Part shown: positions 22,693-34,530 of the stretch, one piece after another
How positions within the stretch are numbered: the stretch's first letter is position 1
How the letters are laid out: every line of letters starts with the position of its first letter
Notes under the pieces: generated by a model
Database searches by the model: none
Told to the model about the DNA's origin: nothing
What the model saw: the letters and a program-made list of their open reading frames with translations, nothing else
Origin: Primulina eburnea
Lineage: Eukaryota > Streptophyta > Magnoliopsida > Lamiales > Gesneriaceae
Length of the DNA: 64,000 nt
Assembly (NCBI RefSeq): GCF_022965805.1
Contig: NC_133101.1
Location: forward strand, 44,801,642 to 44,865,641
Direction of reading: 5' to 3'
Made by a program: the position numbers and the translations under genes

Positions 22693-22739
22693 ATTTGAAA
22701 AACTTAATATTCTCCCCCCAACTTGATATGACACTGTCC

Positions 22740-23465
22740 TTAATATAAAAAACTATAGAGTTCATGATGAAAGAATATGACCTGAAATTTATTGACAATA
22801 AGAAATGGAAACACAAACCAATCAAAGACTTCATCAATGATCCATTTTTCTTTCTTACTGCTAGATCGTGACCAATTAATCTTTTTTGTTATCGGATCAG
22901 GCTTAAAAACAAAATCTTGCAAATCATCAATTAACTGGTTAGCAGTCGAAGTAAATATAAGCATTTGTATTGATTTTTCTGAAATAAATTTCTGCTCAAC
23001 AACTTTATCAAGAAATAGTAACAAACTATCATAATAATTATTGATATTCAACAAGCCCACCGATTTATTATAGATATTAAGTTGTGTCCAAGAAATAATG
23101 TGAGAATTTCTTCTAAAGTTCCGAAACCATCTGGTAATGCAATAAAAGCATCAAAATTTCAAATATTTTGGTGATTATGTCATACATTGATGAAACTCTC
23201 AATTATTCCACAACCGTGATACCAGTGATATTACCTTCAGCTAAACTTGTAGGAATAATACCCAAAACTTGACTATTTCCAAGATGAGCTACTATTGAAA
23301 CAAATCTCATTAACTCAATATTACCTCCCACATATACCAAGTGAATTTTTCTCTCCGCTAATAATTTTCCAAGATTATTTGCTGCTTCTACAAACACTTT
23401 TTTCTCAGACTAGACCCAGATAATACACAAATAGTTTTCAATTTTTGTGTAGAGGATACAACCAT
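22740..23465 (-). pseudogene. LOG: LOG-like cytokinin riboside 5'-monophosphate phosphoribohydrolase, intronless pseudogene
   Basis: LOG enzymes release active cytokinin bases from their ribotides in the cytosol. Minus-strand pieces in order: the start at ATG 23465 with KLKTICVLSGSSLRKK (normally the CVFCGSS nucleotide-binding start); a shift in an A-run near 23400; AANNLGKLLAERKIHLVYVG and GIIPTSLAEGNITG (23397-23203; the family has LVYGGG, here LVYVGG); stops near 23200; DAFIALPDGFGTLEEIL (23155-23105; the family motif is PGGxGTxxE, here PDGFGTLEE); and GLLNINNYYDSLL to KINWSRSS (23060-22740). At least two frameshifts disable it. The pieces join without room for introns, whereas Arabidopsis LOG genes have several, so a retrocopy is likely. 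It lies in AT-rich DNA between retrotransposon LTRs. Confidence 0.85.
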
Positions 23466-23513
23466 ATTTTTAGTTTCTTTTTGGTATGCAAAAATGAAAG
23501 AAGTATGAGATAT

Positions 23514-23524
23514 TTTATAGGGGT
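23514..23524 (-). promoter_or_regulatory. TATA-like box upstream of the LOG-like pseudogene
   Basis: The minus strand reads CCCCTATAAAATATC about 50-60 bp before the ATG at 23465. The spacing suits a plant core promoter. The box is unusual for a processed copy, which normally lacks a promoter. Confidence 0.5.
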
Positions 23525-23755
23525 AATAAAATGTTATCATGATAAAATTATAGGTCATAGATGAGAATGAAACGTATGCTAATCTTATTGTTTAAAAAGT
23601 ACTAGAATTTTTTTTTAAAACCTCTAATGATTTTGGCCGAACCCTTAAAAAATATATATAATATTTTTGCACCATTTTTTAAAAATAAAACAGCTAACTA
23701 ATATTTGAAAAATGAAGGAAAGAACTCAAATCTTCAAACATGTACCAAACCTAAA

Positions 23756-26475
23756 AAGCAATAAATTTGAAAAGTCTAGTCCATACTAAAAGTCTAGTGC
23801 GGAAAAATAGAAGCATTGGTCCTCGGGTTATGTGCAGCGACAGTCCAGAAAGGTCAACCATCAAGACCTCCAGTAACATTAACATCATAATCACCTCAAT
23901 CCATCACACCTAGTGAGTATAAAAACTCAACACACCATAATCTTGATAACAAGTAATACGTATAAGATCACATGCAACAGTGAAAGATACTTTTTAAGTA
24001 AAAATAACATTTTCATGACATGCATAATATAAACCTCAACCTTTTTCCTTTACCTCATTCATAACATGTATCTTTTTATCATGATCATAAACATTTTCCT
24101 TTTTATTGAATTCAGATCGTTAATTGTGACTTTCCTCATCTTCAAAAAGCCGATGGATCCATCTACATGTAACAACAGTACTGGGCGGCGGAGACATCGG
24201 CGACGATATCTCGTCCACTGAGCCTTGGCCTATCCTCATCGAATGGAAATACGATCATCGGACTCCCTCTGGGGCATTCTCATATAAATGGATCCCTCTG
24301 GGGTCTTTTCCCTCACGACATCCTCATTCTTATCCTCATATCCTCAATAGTCACAATTACTTTACTTCTTTCATCCTCATATCCTCAATAGTCACAATTA
24401 CTTCACTTTTTTCAACGTTTACATTTTCATCACTTTACAAAAAGCATGCATTTAATAACATTTTTCCTTTAAAAACAAGCATGCAATATAACTTTTTTAG
24501 CTTTATCATTTCGTCATAAATTCCATAAATGAATCACAAAATTTTCATAACTTTTGACATAAACATTTTAGCATATAAAAATCTTTAAACATTTAAAATC
24601 ATCATAATAGCATATAAAACACACTTTGGAGCACTGCCATGACGTTTACTAATTTCTAAGTGTAAAAAGACCGTTTTACCCCTAGACGTAAAATTTAACG
24701 TTTTTGACTTTATCATGATTTCATTGACTCTAACATGTCCCAAATAATTATTTAAGCTTAAATTAATTTTCCATGCTTTTATTTGGCTTACAACTAGACT
24801 TTTTAATTTATCCTCAATTAATCATTTTGAAGGCGTTTTAATCCCGAAAAATCCCAGACTTTAAATAAAATTCCTAAATTTAAAACATATACTTTTAATA
24901 AATATTTGGCTCTCGTGAACCATGACTCGACAATTGTGAGCCATGTTTCAATTAATTTAACAAGGACAAAACCCTAGACCTACGGTTTCTGCCAACACCG
25001 AGCCATGATGGTTTTTCACCGTGCCACACTTGGACCATCACGAGCCAACCCCTTCCCAGACCACTTAGGAACCTATTGTACCCAAGCTAACCCATAGCAT
25101 TCGACCACAACTAGAAAAAACGTAACCACCTTCCCATGCATGCTGCGGCCGAGAGTCCCCAAGGACATGGACTCCAAGTTGTGTGCCTAGGACCTTACCA
25201 ACGACCCAACCCCTGGACCAACCTCTAGTGCACCTCCCTAGGACCCTAAAGACTCGCCCTAGCCCAACCCCTGAGCCACGGACCGAGCCCACCTCCCTGC
25301 CCAAGCCACGCAAACCTGCGCGATGTGCTTGGGCTCTCGGGGAGGAGTCCTACTCCCAGCCCTCTTGACTCAAGCCCTAGCGTGGCTAGGACTCAACCCT
25401 TGACTTAAGGAGACCCTGGTCGAGCCCTGGCCCCAAGCCATGACCCAACCATCCACCTATACATGAAAACCAATCACCAAGCCCCCATGACAGAAAATAT
25501 CGATTCCAGCTTTTGTTTGCTTGTTGTGCAGCGTGTATGGTGATGAATTAGGACTCCCTAAATTGTGTAAACATACCTTGATTGTAGCATAGTCATGGAA
25601 GCCTCAAAAGAACACAATAAACATGAATTTGCATCCAAAAACCTTAAGTTTTCCACACGTGCATGCAATATTTGGGAAATAATCACAATAATTCATGATT
25701 TTCATACACACATTATTTAAAACAATATTACGGTGTGATAATTGAGAAAAGGAGCTGTATGGCGTCCCTTGTCGTATTTTACACATGAATAAATGTTGAC
25801 GATTGTGAATAACGGCGGAACGAAGACGATGGCTTGAACCCTTGCAACTTTCGAATTTCTCTCTTAATTTCATGGTGTGTGTGCCGTGTAATTTGCTAGT
25901 GGGGAAGAGTGTTGATTGTAAAGGGGAGTGCGCGTGATTTTTTTAACGGGGTTAGGATGGGTTTAGAATATTATATAGTTAATTAAAAACATTAATCAAG
26001 CTTAGGCCCATTAGGAGGTTAATTAGGCTCATTAGTACTTAATTAAAATATTTAAAATAAGTTTTCTTAAATAAGTTTGTGAATTTATTAGCTGGGTTGT
26101 CAAAACATTCATACTTTTGTTGAAAAACCAACACCGATAAAATTTACGTCCCGGCATATAAAATCACCTCAAAAACCCCTTATTTTAAAAAATAATAAAA
26201 AGCATCAATCATATTTTAAATAATTTAAAACAATTATTTAGTAAAAACATTTTCTAATTTTTTCAGTCCTCGGTCACCGTTCCTCGATCGCAACTCGAAT
26301 AACCTTTGAAAAAATACATTTTAATACAACCATATAGGAAAATATATTTTAAACATGTAAATATGCAAAACATAATTAATTTATGCAATTAAAACAATTA
26401 ATTAAAATACACAAGAAAATTAATAACTTTCATACATGTGGTTTACGTGAACCTTTATATTTTTGGGGAGTTACA
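23756..26475 (-). repeat. LTR I (H/C gypsy family)
   Basis: It runs in parallel with LTR H (27426-30020): CCTCGGGTTATG near 23823, a CCTAGTGAGTATAAAAACTC block near 23908, GATGGATCCATCTAC near 24154, CACTGAGCCTTGGCC near 24216 and GTTTACGTGAACC near 26441. The right end TTACA at 26475 corresponds to an LTR start on the minus strand. The left end is lost around 23750. It would be the 3' LTR of the element whose gag remnant lies at 26503-27170, but no purine tract remains at its border. Confidence 0.75.
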
Positions 26476-26502
26476 GAGACTATAATAAATAGTAAAAAAA
26501 AA

Positions 26503-27170
26503 CTAATGACACACACATGCATATATAGTGTGATGTGATTTTGGCTCATTTTTAATCAGGTTCCCAAGACTATTATATGATAACACTCGTTTTAGAATTT
26601 TTTTCCCTAAATGGAGAAGTTCAAATTGCACATGACCACTAGAATGCGTTTCAAGAGTCAATAAGAGATCATCTAAAGACTCTTTACTAACACCATTCTG
26701 GATTAAATTAATTTTATCTTCCGAACTCCTTCGGGTTGGGCCTACGGAACTGCATGGGAAATACTTCCCGGAGAACATCTCTTTGAATCTGGCCCACGTG
26801 AGAGCAGCCACATCCACTGCATGTGCATCTCCTTCCCACCATAGGGGCGCATCATCCCTTACCATATAAATGGCGCACCTGGCCCGATCACCATCCCTCA
26901 TCTGCAAATACTCAAAATTTAACTCCAGAGACCTAATCCATCCTTCTACAACGAATGGATCGGTGGTACCCTCGAACTCCTTCGGGTTGAGCCTACGGAA
27001 CTGCTCAAAAACATCTGTCTCAGGCCTAGAAGCCTATTGTACCTGCTCCAGTAGCCTAGCCATACCCTCCAGAACTCGGGTGGATGGGTCCCTGGCGGCG
27101 ACGGCGGGCCTCTGCCACCTCGTGGAATATCATCCTGTCTGTCAACGATGGGGCCGCGTCTGGGAGGCAT
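26503..27170 (-). pseudogene. Gag remnant of element H (Tekay-like)
   Basis: From ATG 27170 the minus strand gives MPPRRGP and an Arg/Gly/Pro-rich start typical of Tekay/Del gags; after breaks it continues at 26907 with DRARCAIYMVRDDAPLWWEG and LTWARFKEMFSGKYFP. There the homology stops. The frame then runs through a second copy of a 31-bp gag segment (26723-26753, original at 26974-27004) into about 70 residues I do not recognise, down to 26503. All the rest of gag and pol is gone. The remnant looks like a deletion with a template-switch scar. Confidence 0.75.
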
Positions 27171-27411
27171 GATCTCTGAATACAGTCCAATTTATAAATG
27201 TAACCCATTATGCAATTAATCTAGTTTTTAAAATAATAAACTTTAAATAGTAAAAGCAGTTAAACAAGTACAGTAAGCCATCGTAAAGCGTAAATAACGT
27301 AAACATGCAGGTGATAGCAATAAATCATTTAAAACATAAAAGCTTACAGACTCGAGGCTTGAAGACCGAGCGGCAGAAGCTGGCGGTGACACAACACTAT
27401 ACAGGACCCTT

Positions 27412-27424
27412 GCTCTGATACCAA
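27412..27424 (-). other. Primer-binding site of element H
   Basis: The minus strand reads TTGGTATCAGAGC directly after the LTR end GACATCACA. It marks LTR 27426-30020 as a 5' LTR for the gag at 26503-27170. Confidence 0.88.
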
Positions 27425-27425
27425 C

Positions 27426-30020
27426 TGTGATGTCTACTTATTTTAAAAGTGCGGAAATATATATTTTTTATAAAAGCTCGCATTTCCCAAATAACATTTA
27501 AAATAATCGTATTTTAACTGTCAATAAAAATAGCGTAGTTTAAAATAACCAACATCATCCAAGGTCAAACGTAAACATGTACGAGTAAAAACGTAATATC
27601 ATCAACGTATAAAAATGGTTAACTCCTCCCAAAAACTTATAAATCCAATGCAGAAAAACATGCGCTCCTCGGGTCATGTCACCGCACCAGAGCTGCCTGT
27701 TCAGAATTCAGCGCCTCCAGTCTCCTCACCATCAAGCTCACCAGCATCACACATGCCTAGTGAGTCTAAAGACTCAACAAACCTGTACCAGGAATAAAAA
27801 GTACATATACATGCCACACAGCAGTGAAAAATATCATACTCAACACATCTTTCATGAACATAAAAGCATAATGTAAACGTGTCGTGTAAAAACATGTCCT
27901 GTCAAATCATGTCATCTCGTGTCATCATATAGGTATACATTTTCTTTTTAATTGAATTCAGTTCATTAGTTGTGACTTTCGTATAAGCTATATCGTATCA
28001 ACTCTATTTGATGGATCCATCTATAAAACCGTGGTATCCGGCGGTGGGGACATCAGCGGCAGCATTACCCTTCCACTGAGCCTTGGCCTCAGCTCATCAT
28101 AACTGATGTCATCGTATACATATACATCATCAATCACAACCAATTTCCATCCTTAAAAAATATCATCATATTCATCACTTAATAAAAACATGCAATTTAC
28201 GTAACTTTTCCTTCAAACCGAGCACTCAACGTATTTATCGTAATTCCATAAAAATCATGAACATGATGCATAAACATTTAAAATATCATAAATTTGTGCC
28301 CAGGGCAGCCATGACCAAAATCTCACCCTGAGTGCAAAATGACAATTTTGCCCCTGGAAACCCAAAAATTAACGTTTTACCCCTGGACCTCTAAAATTGA
28401 CCCGAAGCTTACCAAACTCCATAGAATGTCCCAAAACATTTTTAAAAGCATTCCTATACGTAAACTTGAGGCCGTTATGCAACTTAAACGATTCGTTTTA
28501 AAACGTGGACCGGGTTCCTGGTTTTAACCCAAATCGACTCGAAAATCAACCAAATTCTTTCCCAAGTTTTTACCACACCTTATATACAACTTAACAGCCC
28601 TACAACCATCAAGACCAGACCAAACGCCCCTCGAATTAGCCCTGAAAATTTCTGGTAAAATAAATGACTACCACCCCTCGAAAACCCTAACTCGCCAAAC
28701 CTCGAAGATTCGACCCTAGCTCCACACCGAAGGGACCAGATTCTAACCCATCCCTAACTGACCACCATAATACCCCTCGGGACTTCTTGGACTCACGGCC
28801 CTAGCCCCATACGGCCTATACCATAAGCACGATCGCTAGAACCACAAACACACACCACCGGAGCCCACTCTTCAAGGCGTGCAGCCGGCTCTTCGGTGGT
28901 CCCGGCAGCGGTTGGACCTTCCAGAGCTGTGACTCAGATCCATCAAGGTCTGATCCAAGCCTTGGTCCAGCCCTCGCACCACTCGTTCCACCCCAAACCC
29001 GTACACAGCCCCAACCGAGCAAAACCAAGACACCCCTCTCGATCTCTCCTCCTACAGCAACTCCGAATAGTTTCCACCCCAAGAATCCATCATGATACCA
29101 CTATCAGTCACTAAATAGCCCTAAGCCGCAGCCCCTTACACCTCAGTTAAAAAACGAGTGATTCGCAACCGAAAAATACAAGAAACAAAAAGAAAACGAA
29201 AACCTTGCCATGTTCATGGCCGGATCGGAACATTTCATGCATAATACATATCAGACATATATCACGTGAATGATGGAGAAAAGATGTAACAAAGCGTGCC
29301 TTTGATGATTCCTATGCAAGAACGATGAAAAACGGACGTCAGGAGAGCGCTGGAGAATTTTCTTATGCAAGGAATGGGAGTGGCCGATGCTTTCAGTTTC
29401 TGGGGGTGTTGAAACTGAAGGGGGAGGTTCTGAAATAAGGGAATATCGGCTGTGGGGAGTTCTAGGTTTAGGTTAAATGAGTGTTTAGGTGATTAAATTA
29501 AATAGGTAACAATTACTTAATGGGCCACAAATTGATATTTAAAAGTTTTAAAAGAGTTTTAAGCCCAATAGGCTTAAAAGTAAGCCCATTAAATCCAAAC
29601 ACACTCCCGAAAAATATTTAGTGTTGGAAGTTTTTGAAATATTAGCCGAACTCTCAAAAAGTCCTCCGATTTGATAAAAATTACGTACCATTAAAAATAA
29701 AAACTTGTGGGGTAAAAATACCCAATAAATCCCATTTTTGAAAAAAAAATACACTTAAAAACATCTTAAAATAATTAATAAAAATTAATCGTGTAATAAA
29801 AATAATTTTCCTGAAATTTCTCTGGTCTCCGTTCCTCGTTCGAGCGCGAAATGTATCTAGAAAACCTAATGCATGAACTTTTTAAAATTTCATGAATTAA
29901 ATCTTACCATGCAATAATTATGCATAAATTACATAAAAATAATTAAACACATAATTTAAATAAAAATCCGAAATTGCATGCATTCAAGTTACGTGAATTA
30001 ACTTCCTGGAGTACCTTACA
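27426..30020 (-). repeat. LTR H, shared between elements H and C
   Basis: The 2595-bp LTR runs from TGTGATGTC at 27426 to TACCTTACA at 30020 (plus view). On its left is a primer site and gag; on its right a purine tract and the 3' end of pol. One LTR thus serves as the 5' LTR of H and the 3' LTR of C. The LTR contains no recognisable genes; its longest ORFs are chance. Long LTRs of this size are usual for Tekay/Del elements. Confidence 0.85.
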
Positions 30021-30228
30021 ACTTTCCCCCCTTAAACAAAATTTCGTCCTTGAAATTTAGAACGTACCAAATAACTCTGGGTAGCGACTGCTCATCTCGG
30101 TCTCAGTCTCCCAGGTAGCCTCCTCCCCAGAATGATTCAGCCACTTGACCATCTAGATCACCTTGTTCCGGAGCCTCTTCTCTTGCCTGGCCAAAATCTG
30201 AGTCGGTCTCTCCTCGAATGATAGGTGC
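30021..30228 (-). pseudogene. Element C: polypurine tract and pol C-terminus
   Basis: The minus strand from 30228 reads the tail of a gypsy pol (PTQILARQEKRLRNKVI, a stop, then GEEATWETETEMSSRYPELF), a stop near 30060, AAGGACGAAATTTTG, and a purine tract of six G at 30025-30030 directly before LTR H. It continues the integrase fragment at 38042-38688; the two were separated by insertion of element B at GGTGC. Confidence 0.85.
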
Positions 30229-32144
30229 TGTAATGCTCGAGATTTTATCACTGTAATCAGATATTGATTAATTGATAGAATTGAGATTTTAGGGGCTAAA
30301 TTAGGACGTTAGAAGAGAAGCCGGGCGTCGGTGCATTATAAACACAAATTTTGTACAGAACATCTGGCGCCCGAGCGGTAGAAAATGACCGCCCGAGTGC
30401 TAGTGCATCATAAGTTTAATTTTTTGGACAGAACGTCTGGCGCCCGGGCGGTAGAAAATGATCGCCCGAGCGCCAGAGTTCAATAAGAATAATGTTGGAC
30501 AGAAGGTCCCGCGCCGAGCGGTAGATTTTAACCGCCCGAGCGCCGACTGAAATGAAAGAAGAATAATCCACGTTTCTTCAGCATGCAAGTTGATGTATAT
30601 ATATGTACTAATCCTTCATTTCCTCCCAACAAAGAAACGAGAAGAGCTCCAGGGAAGCTACGAGAAATCCTTACGCCTTTGCTCCTAATAGAATTCTGAT
30701 TTTGCAAGATCCAACCGTTAGAATTTCAATCCAACTTCAGTACCGTGTTTCTATTGACGAGAGCTTCAACTGAACGTAAGTTTTCTTATGTTCTGATATG
30801 TTTTGAAATTATGATATGGAAGAAATCTTGATATGACTAATATATGGTGTTCTTGAGTTATTAGACATCGTATAATCGAAACCAGATAGAAGAACAGATA
30901 CCGTATGAAATTGTTATGATTTTCAGAATTGAATTTTATTGGGATTATACAGATTTGATATCAGATTGAGTTTGTTGATTTGTTATGAGTTGTTGATGGG
31001 TATATACTGATATTGTATTGCCGGTATTTTGAGATTGTATTGTTATGCCATCGACAGATACTAGATTGAGATTGATTCTACCAGAGTTACTTCGAGTGGT
31101 ATTGTGATATTATGCTTCTTGAATTATTATTCCAGACTGGAATCAGAATCCGTAGAAGAAAGATTAGAGTTGTCAAGTGTTTGTGCTACGACATAAAGGT
31201 ATAAATCAATGTTGATCCGAGATTGCACAACTCGAGTTTGATTTAATTTGAGTTTTCCAAAAATCACATACTTAATTGTCATTGCCTCGATATGTTGCAA
31301 TGTCTGATATTGATATGCTTATTCAATTGATTTATAGTTAAGCATATGTTATGTACAGAGTCATGGGCGGATGTGCCTAGTCTTTGAGTTGATGTGCCTA
31401 GTTTTTAGGCGGACATGCCTAGTCTTTGGGGGAAATCCCAAGTCTTTGGTAGAAGTGCCAAGACACCGGACGTTTGGTCATATCGATGTTGTATAGGAGT
31501 GGAGTGACTTCTATTGCAGAGATTCGATATGGACATGACCAAAGTCCGTAAATAAGAACGTACCGCCATCACGATAGGGAGAGTAGGTGGGAGATTGTTA
31601 CGCTCTTATTCAGATTTGGGAACCCTATATTAGGAAAGAGTCGAGTCAGAGATTATGAGTCAGAGTTGATTTACAGTTTTACATCGATTCATGTCTTTCA
31701 AATTTGATACATGTTATTTATATTTGCTTCATGCTTTTATATCTATTTTTATGATTGCATGTATACATTGTTTATACTGGGAGTGTTATTCTCACCGGAG
31801 TTATCGGCTGTTGTCTTTTTTGTATGTGTGCATGACAACAGGTGGGACAGGATCAGTGTCAAGAAGAGGATGAGAGATGAAAGTTAGCGTGGAGATCCAG
31901 ACTTAGAAGTATATCTGTTTCATCACTTGTCATGTAGTGAATGAACAATAGTTGTTATGATTTACTTTTGTACAGGACTTGTACTTAGATTTGGATATTG
32001 ATCTTGTAAATGAAATAAGATTTATTTCATATGTTGTGTACTCTTGTATTTTTTTTAAAAAAAAATTTAGACCCTGTTTATCCTAATTGATTGTAATTAT
32101 TCTCAAGAACGATTAAGAAATGAATTAGTGTCTGGGTCCCAACA
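30229..32144 (+). repeat. 5' LTR of element B
   Basis: It begins TGTAATGCTCGAG and ends GGTCCCAACA, then the primer site. It carries CGCCCGAGCG palindromes (30320-30545), a TATA-like TATATATATG at 30596, a short version of the AATCAGCC/GCCTAGTC minisatellite (31365-31470) and a hairpin (31551-31610). Confidence 0.92.
30320..30545 (+). promoter_or_regulatory. Paired CGCCCGAGCG palindromes in the 5' LTR of B
   Basis: Cores CCCGAG (one CCCGGG) are centred at 30372.5/30394.5, 30445.5/30467.5 and 30515.5/30537.5, each pair exactly 22 bp apart, with units about 72 bp apart and a lone half-unit near 30322. Pairs flank GTAGAAAATGAC-type spacers. The TATA-like run starts 58 bp after the last core. 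The 3' LTR has the same layout (36295-36515). Confidence 0.82.
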
Positions 32145-32149
32145 GCAGG

Positions 32150-32161
32150 TGGTATCAGAGC
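32150..32161 (+). other. Primer-binding site of element B
   Basis: TGGTATCAGAGC, the tRNA-Met type, lies five bases after the LTR end. Confidence 0.9.
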
Positions 32162-32428
32162 AGTAGGTTCCAAAACTGTAGGTTCCTTAGACTGAGATAG
32201 AAGCTAGTGAGCGGGGTATATTGAGTTGTCTTTCCTGCTTTTCTTGTGCTAGCATGTTCTGCTGCTTCATAATTCATATTACCTGATTATTTGATTTAAA
32301 TTGGCAAAGTGTATTATGGAGAATGAATCAGAATCGATTCTTGATCAGCAGTAAGATGATCGGAGGAGGAGTGGAACAGAATTGTTGTATTGGATTACTA
32401 ATCCTTTTGATAATCATATTTATCTCCT

Positions 32429-33530
32429 CAAAAAAGCCCAGAACAAGGTAGTACCTCGACTAATCAGATGGATGTGTTAGAAACTCCAATGGAAACAATG
32501 TTGAAGATGTTTCAGTCATTTCAACCGCCGATTCTGAAGGGTACTGAGACGTTTGATGATTGTGAGAGTTGGCTATATGATATATAAATTTTGTTTGATT
32601 CACTTGATTACCCGGATGAACGTAGAGTTAAACTGATTGGGCACCAGTTACACGAGGTCGCAAAGAGTTGGTGGCTTGCAACAAAGGAAGCCTTAGAACA
32701 ACGTGGTACGGTGATTACGTGGAAAATCTTCAAATCTGAATTCTAGCAAAGTTTTTTCCCAGTATCGTACCGAAAGGACAAGAGTATATAGTTTGCCAAC
32801 TTGAAACATGGCCAGCTGAATATTGAAGAATATGTAGAAAAGTTCTCTACCTTGCTACGTTTTTCTCGTCACGTGGCTGGGAATGATGAAGCTGTAACTG
32901 ATCAGTTCATCATTGGATTGAATCCTGAGATATTGGCATTGGTAAATGTGGAGCGACCCCATAATTTTGCTGAAGCCTTGAATAAAGTAAAGGGAGCTGA
33001 TGCAAGTTTGATCCAACAGCGAGGCATGTTGTATGTTGCTCAACCACAGAAACAACAACAAGCTCCAGCTCAATTCTTGCAATCACTGTCTAGATTTGAT
33101 AGCGGCAGTAGTAGTGGTGGAAAGAAAGATTTTCTGAAAGCTCGAAGGAAACAGTTTAAGAAGTTAGGGAGTAGTTCATCTAGCTCCAGTGGTTCTAGCC
33201 AGAGCTATAATGAGGTGTATTGCAGGACTGGTGGAGGAAGACATCCCACAGAGTAATTCCGAGGTGTGTTTGGTAGTTGCCACGTCTGTCGACAGCCAGG
33301 ACACTTTGGTAAAGTCTGTCCACAGCGAGGTTCCCAACGAACCCAGAGAACACAATCATCTGAATCAGTGGCATAGCCTGATAGACAATCATCTACTGTA
33401 CACTCCTTTTAGCCACCACCGACGACTCCTCAGTCATATCCAAGGTCAGGAGGAAGCCAGACAGTTAGCCAACCTCCTAGACAGTAGGCCAGACTGTTAC
33501 ATTGACCGAGAAACAGGCCCAGAACGCATC
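32429..33530 (+). pseudogene. Gag of element B, disabled
   Basis: The sequence aligns with the gag of A but the start codon reads ATT at 32429, and there are in-frame stops near 32585, 32743, 32790 and 33253. The longest open piece (32801-33256) holds the capsid end (NIEEYVEKFSTLLRFSRHV), a Ser-rich linker and a damaged first zinc knuckle (CRTGGGRH, second Cys lost). A second knuckle (CHVCRQPGHFGKVC) follows at about 33280. No functional capsid can be made. Confidence 0.88.
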
Positions 33531-33855
33531 TGATAATATTGTGGCAGGTAATTGTTTCCTGTATGGTTATTATGCATATGTATTGATTGATATTAATGCA
33601 TTCCATACAATTATCTTTGAACGAATTGCGCTGATATATGCTTTGTCTATTGAGTCATTATCTGCTGCAGTATTTATCTCTTCACCGTTGGGGAGAGGTT
33701 TTGTATCAGTGACGTCTGTTAGATATTGTATGCTACAGTATGACGGGCATGAGAGTGAGTTAGATTGTATTGTACTTGGGTTGTCTGAGTTTGACTGTAT
33801 TATTAGTATTGATATGTTGACCAAGTATAGAGCTACCGTTGATTGTTTCCCATGA
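33531..33855 (+). pseudogene. Protease of element B with mutated active site
   Basis: An open frame matches gypsy aspartic protease from AYVLIDINAFHTIIFERIAL to LDCIVLGLSEFDCIISIDML. The catalytic Asp-Thr-Gly reads Asp-Ile-Asn, so cleavage activity is lost. In A the same motif reads Asn-Thr-Gly: an independent hit. Confidence 0.85.
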
Positions 33856-34530
33856 GATTGTGAGATTCAGACCTGATATGGCTGAAGAGTGGAAAATTCT
33901 ACGGTAAGGATTCTAGATCTAGAATTACTTTGATATCTGCGATATTTATGTCTCGATTATTACATAAAGGAACAGAGGGATTTCTTATGTATTCAGTAGA
34001 CATACTGAAATCGAGCATATCATTGACTGATTTGCCAGTGTTATATGAATTTACTGATGTTTTCTCAGATTAGATTTCAGAATTGCTTCCAGTCAGAGAA
34101 ATAGATTTCAGCATTGAAAGCGTATTAGGTACAGTTCCTAACTTTAAAATACTGAATAAGATGGTACTGATTGAATTGAAAGACTTGAAAGAGCGGCTTG
34201 AATATTTATTGACCAAGAATTACATTAGACCAAGTGTTTTTCCTTAGGGTACTTCAGTTATGTTTAAGGGCTTAATGGACCGTGTATTTCAGAAGTACTG
34301 TGATGATTTTGTGAATATATTTATTGATGATATTTTGATATATTAGAAGAATATGACTGATTATGCTGAGCAATTGAGAATTGTGTTGAGTATTTTGAGA
34401 GCAGAGAAATTGCATGCAAAATTTGAGTTTTGGCTGAGACAGATTGTATTGTTTTTGGCACAGTATATCCAAAGATGGTATAGCGGTTGATCTGAACAAC
34501 GTTGAAGACGTGATAAGTTAGCCAAGATAG
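33856..34530 (+). pseudogene. Reverse transcriptase of element B with an internal deletion
   Basis: N-terminal linker sequence (LLHKGTEGFLMYSVDILKSS, 33960-34015) leads to TKNYIRPSVFP near 34220. The next residues already belong to the far side of the fingers and palm: GLMDRVFQKY and FVNIFIDDIL (34268-34340). About 80-90 residues expected in gypsy RT are absent, including the motif-A catalytic Asp and the MPFGL box; the FIDDIL box remains. Stops occur throughout. Element E lacks the same segment. Confidence 0.82.

Noticed and set aside
28816..29114. Pro/Gly-rich ORFs in LTR H and similar ORFs at 25065-25368
   Set aside because: They occur at the same GC-rich position of long LTRs on both strands and have no domains.
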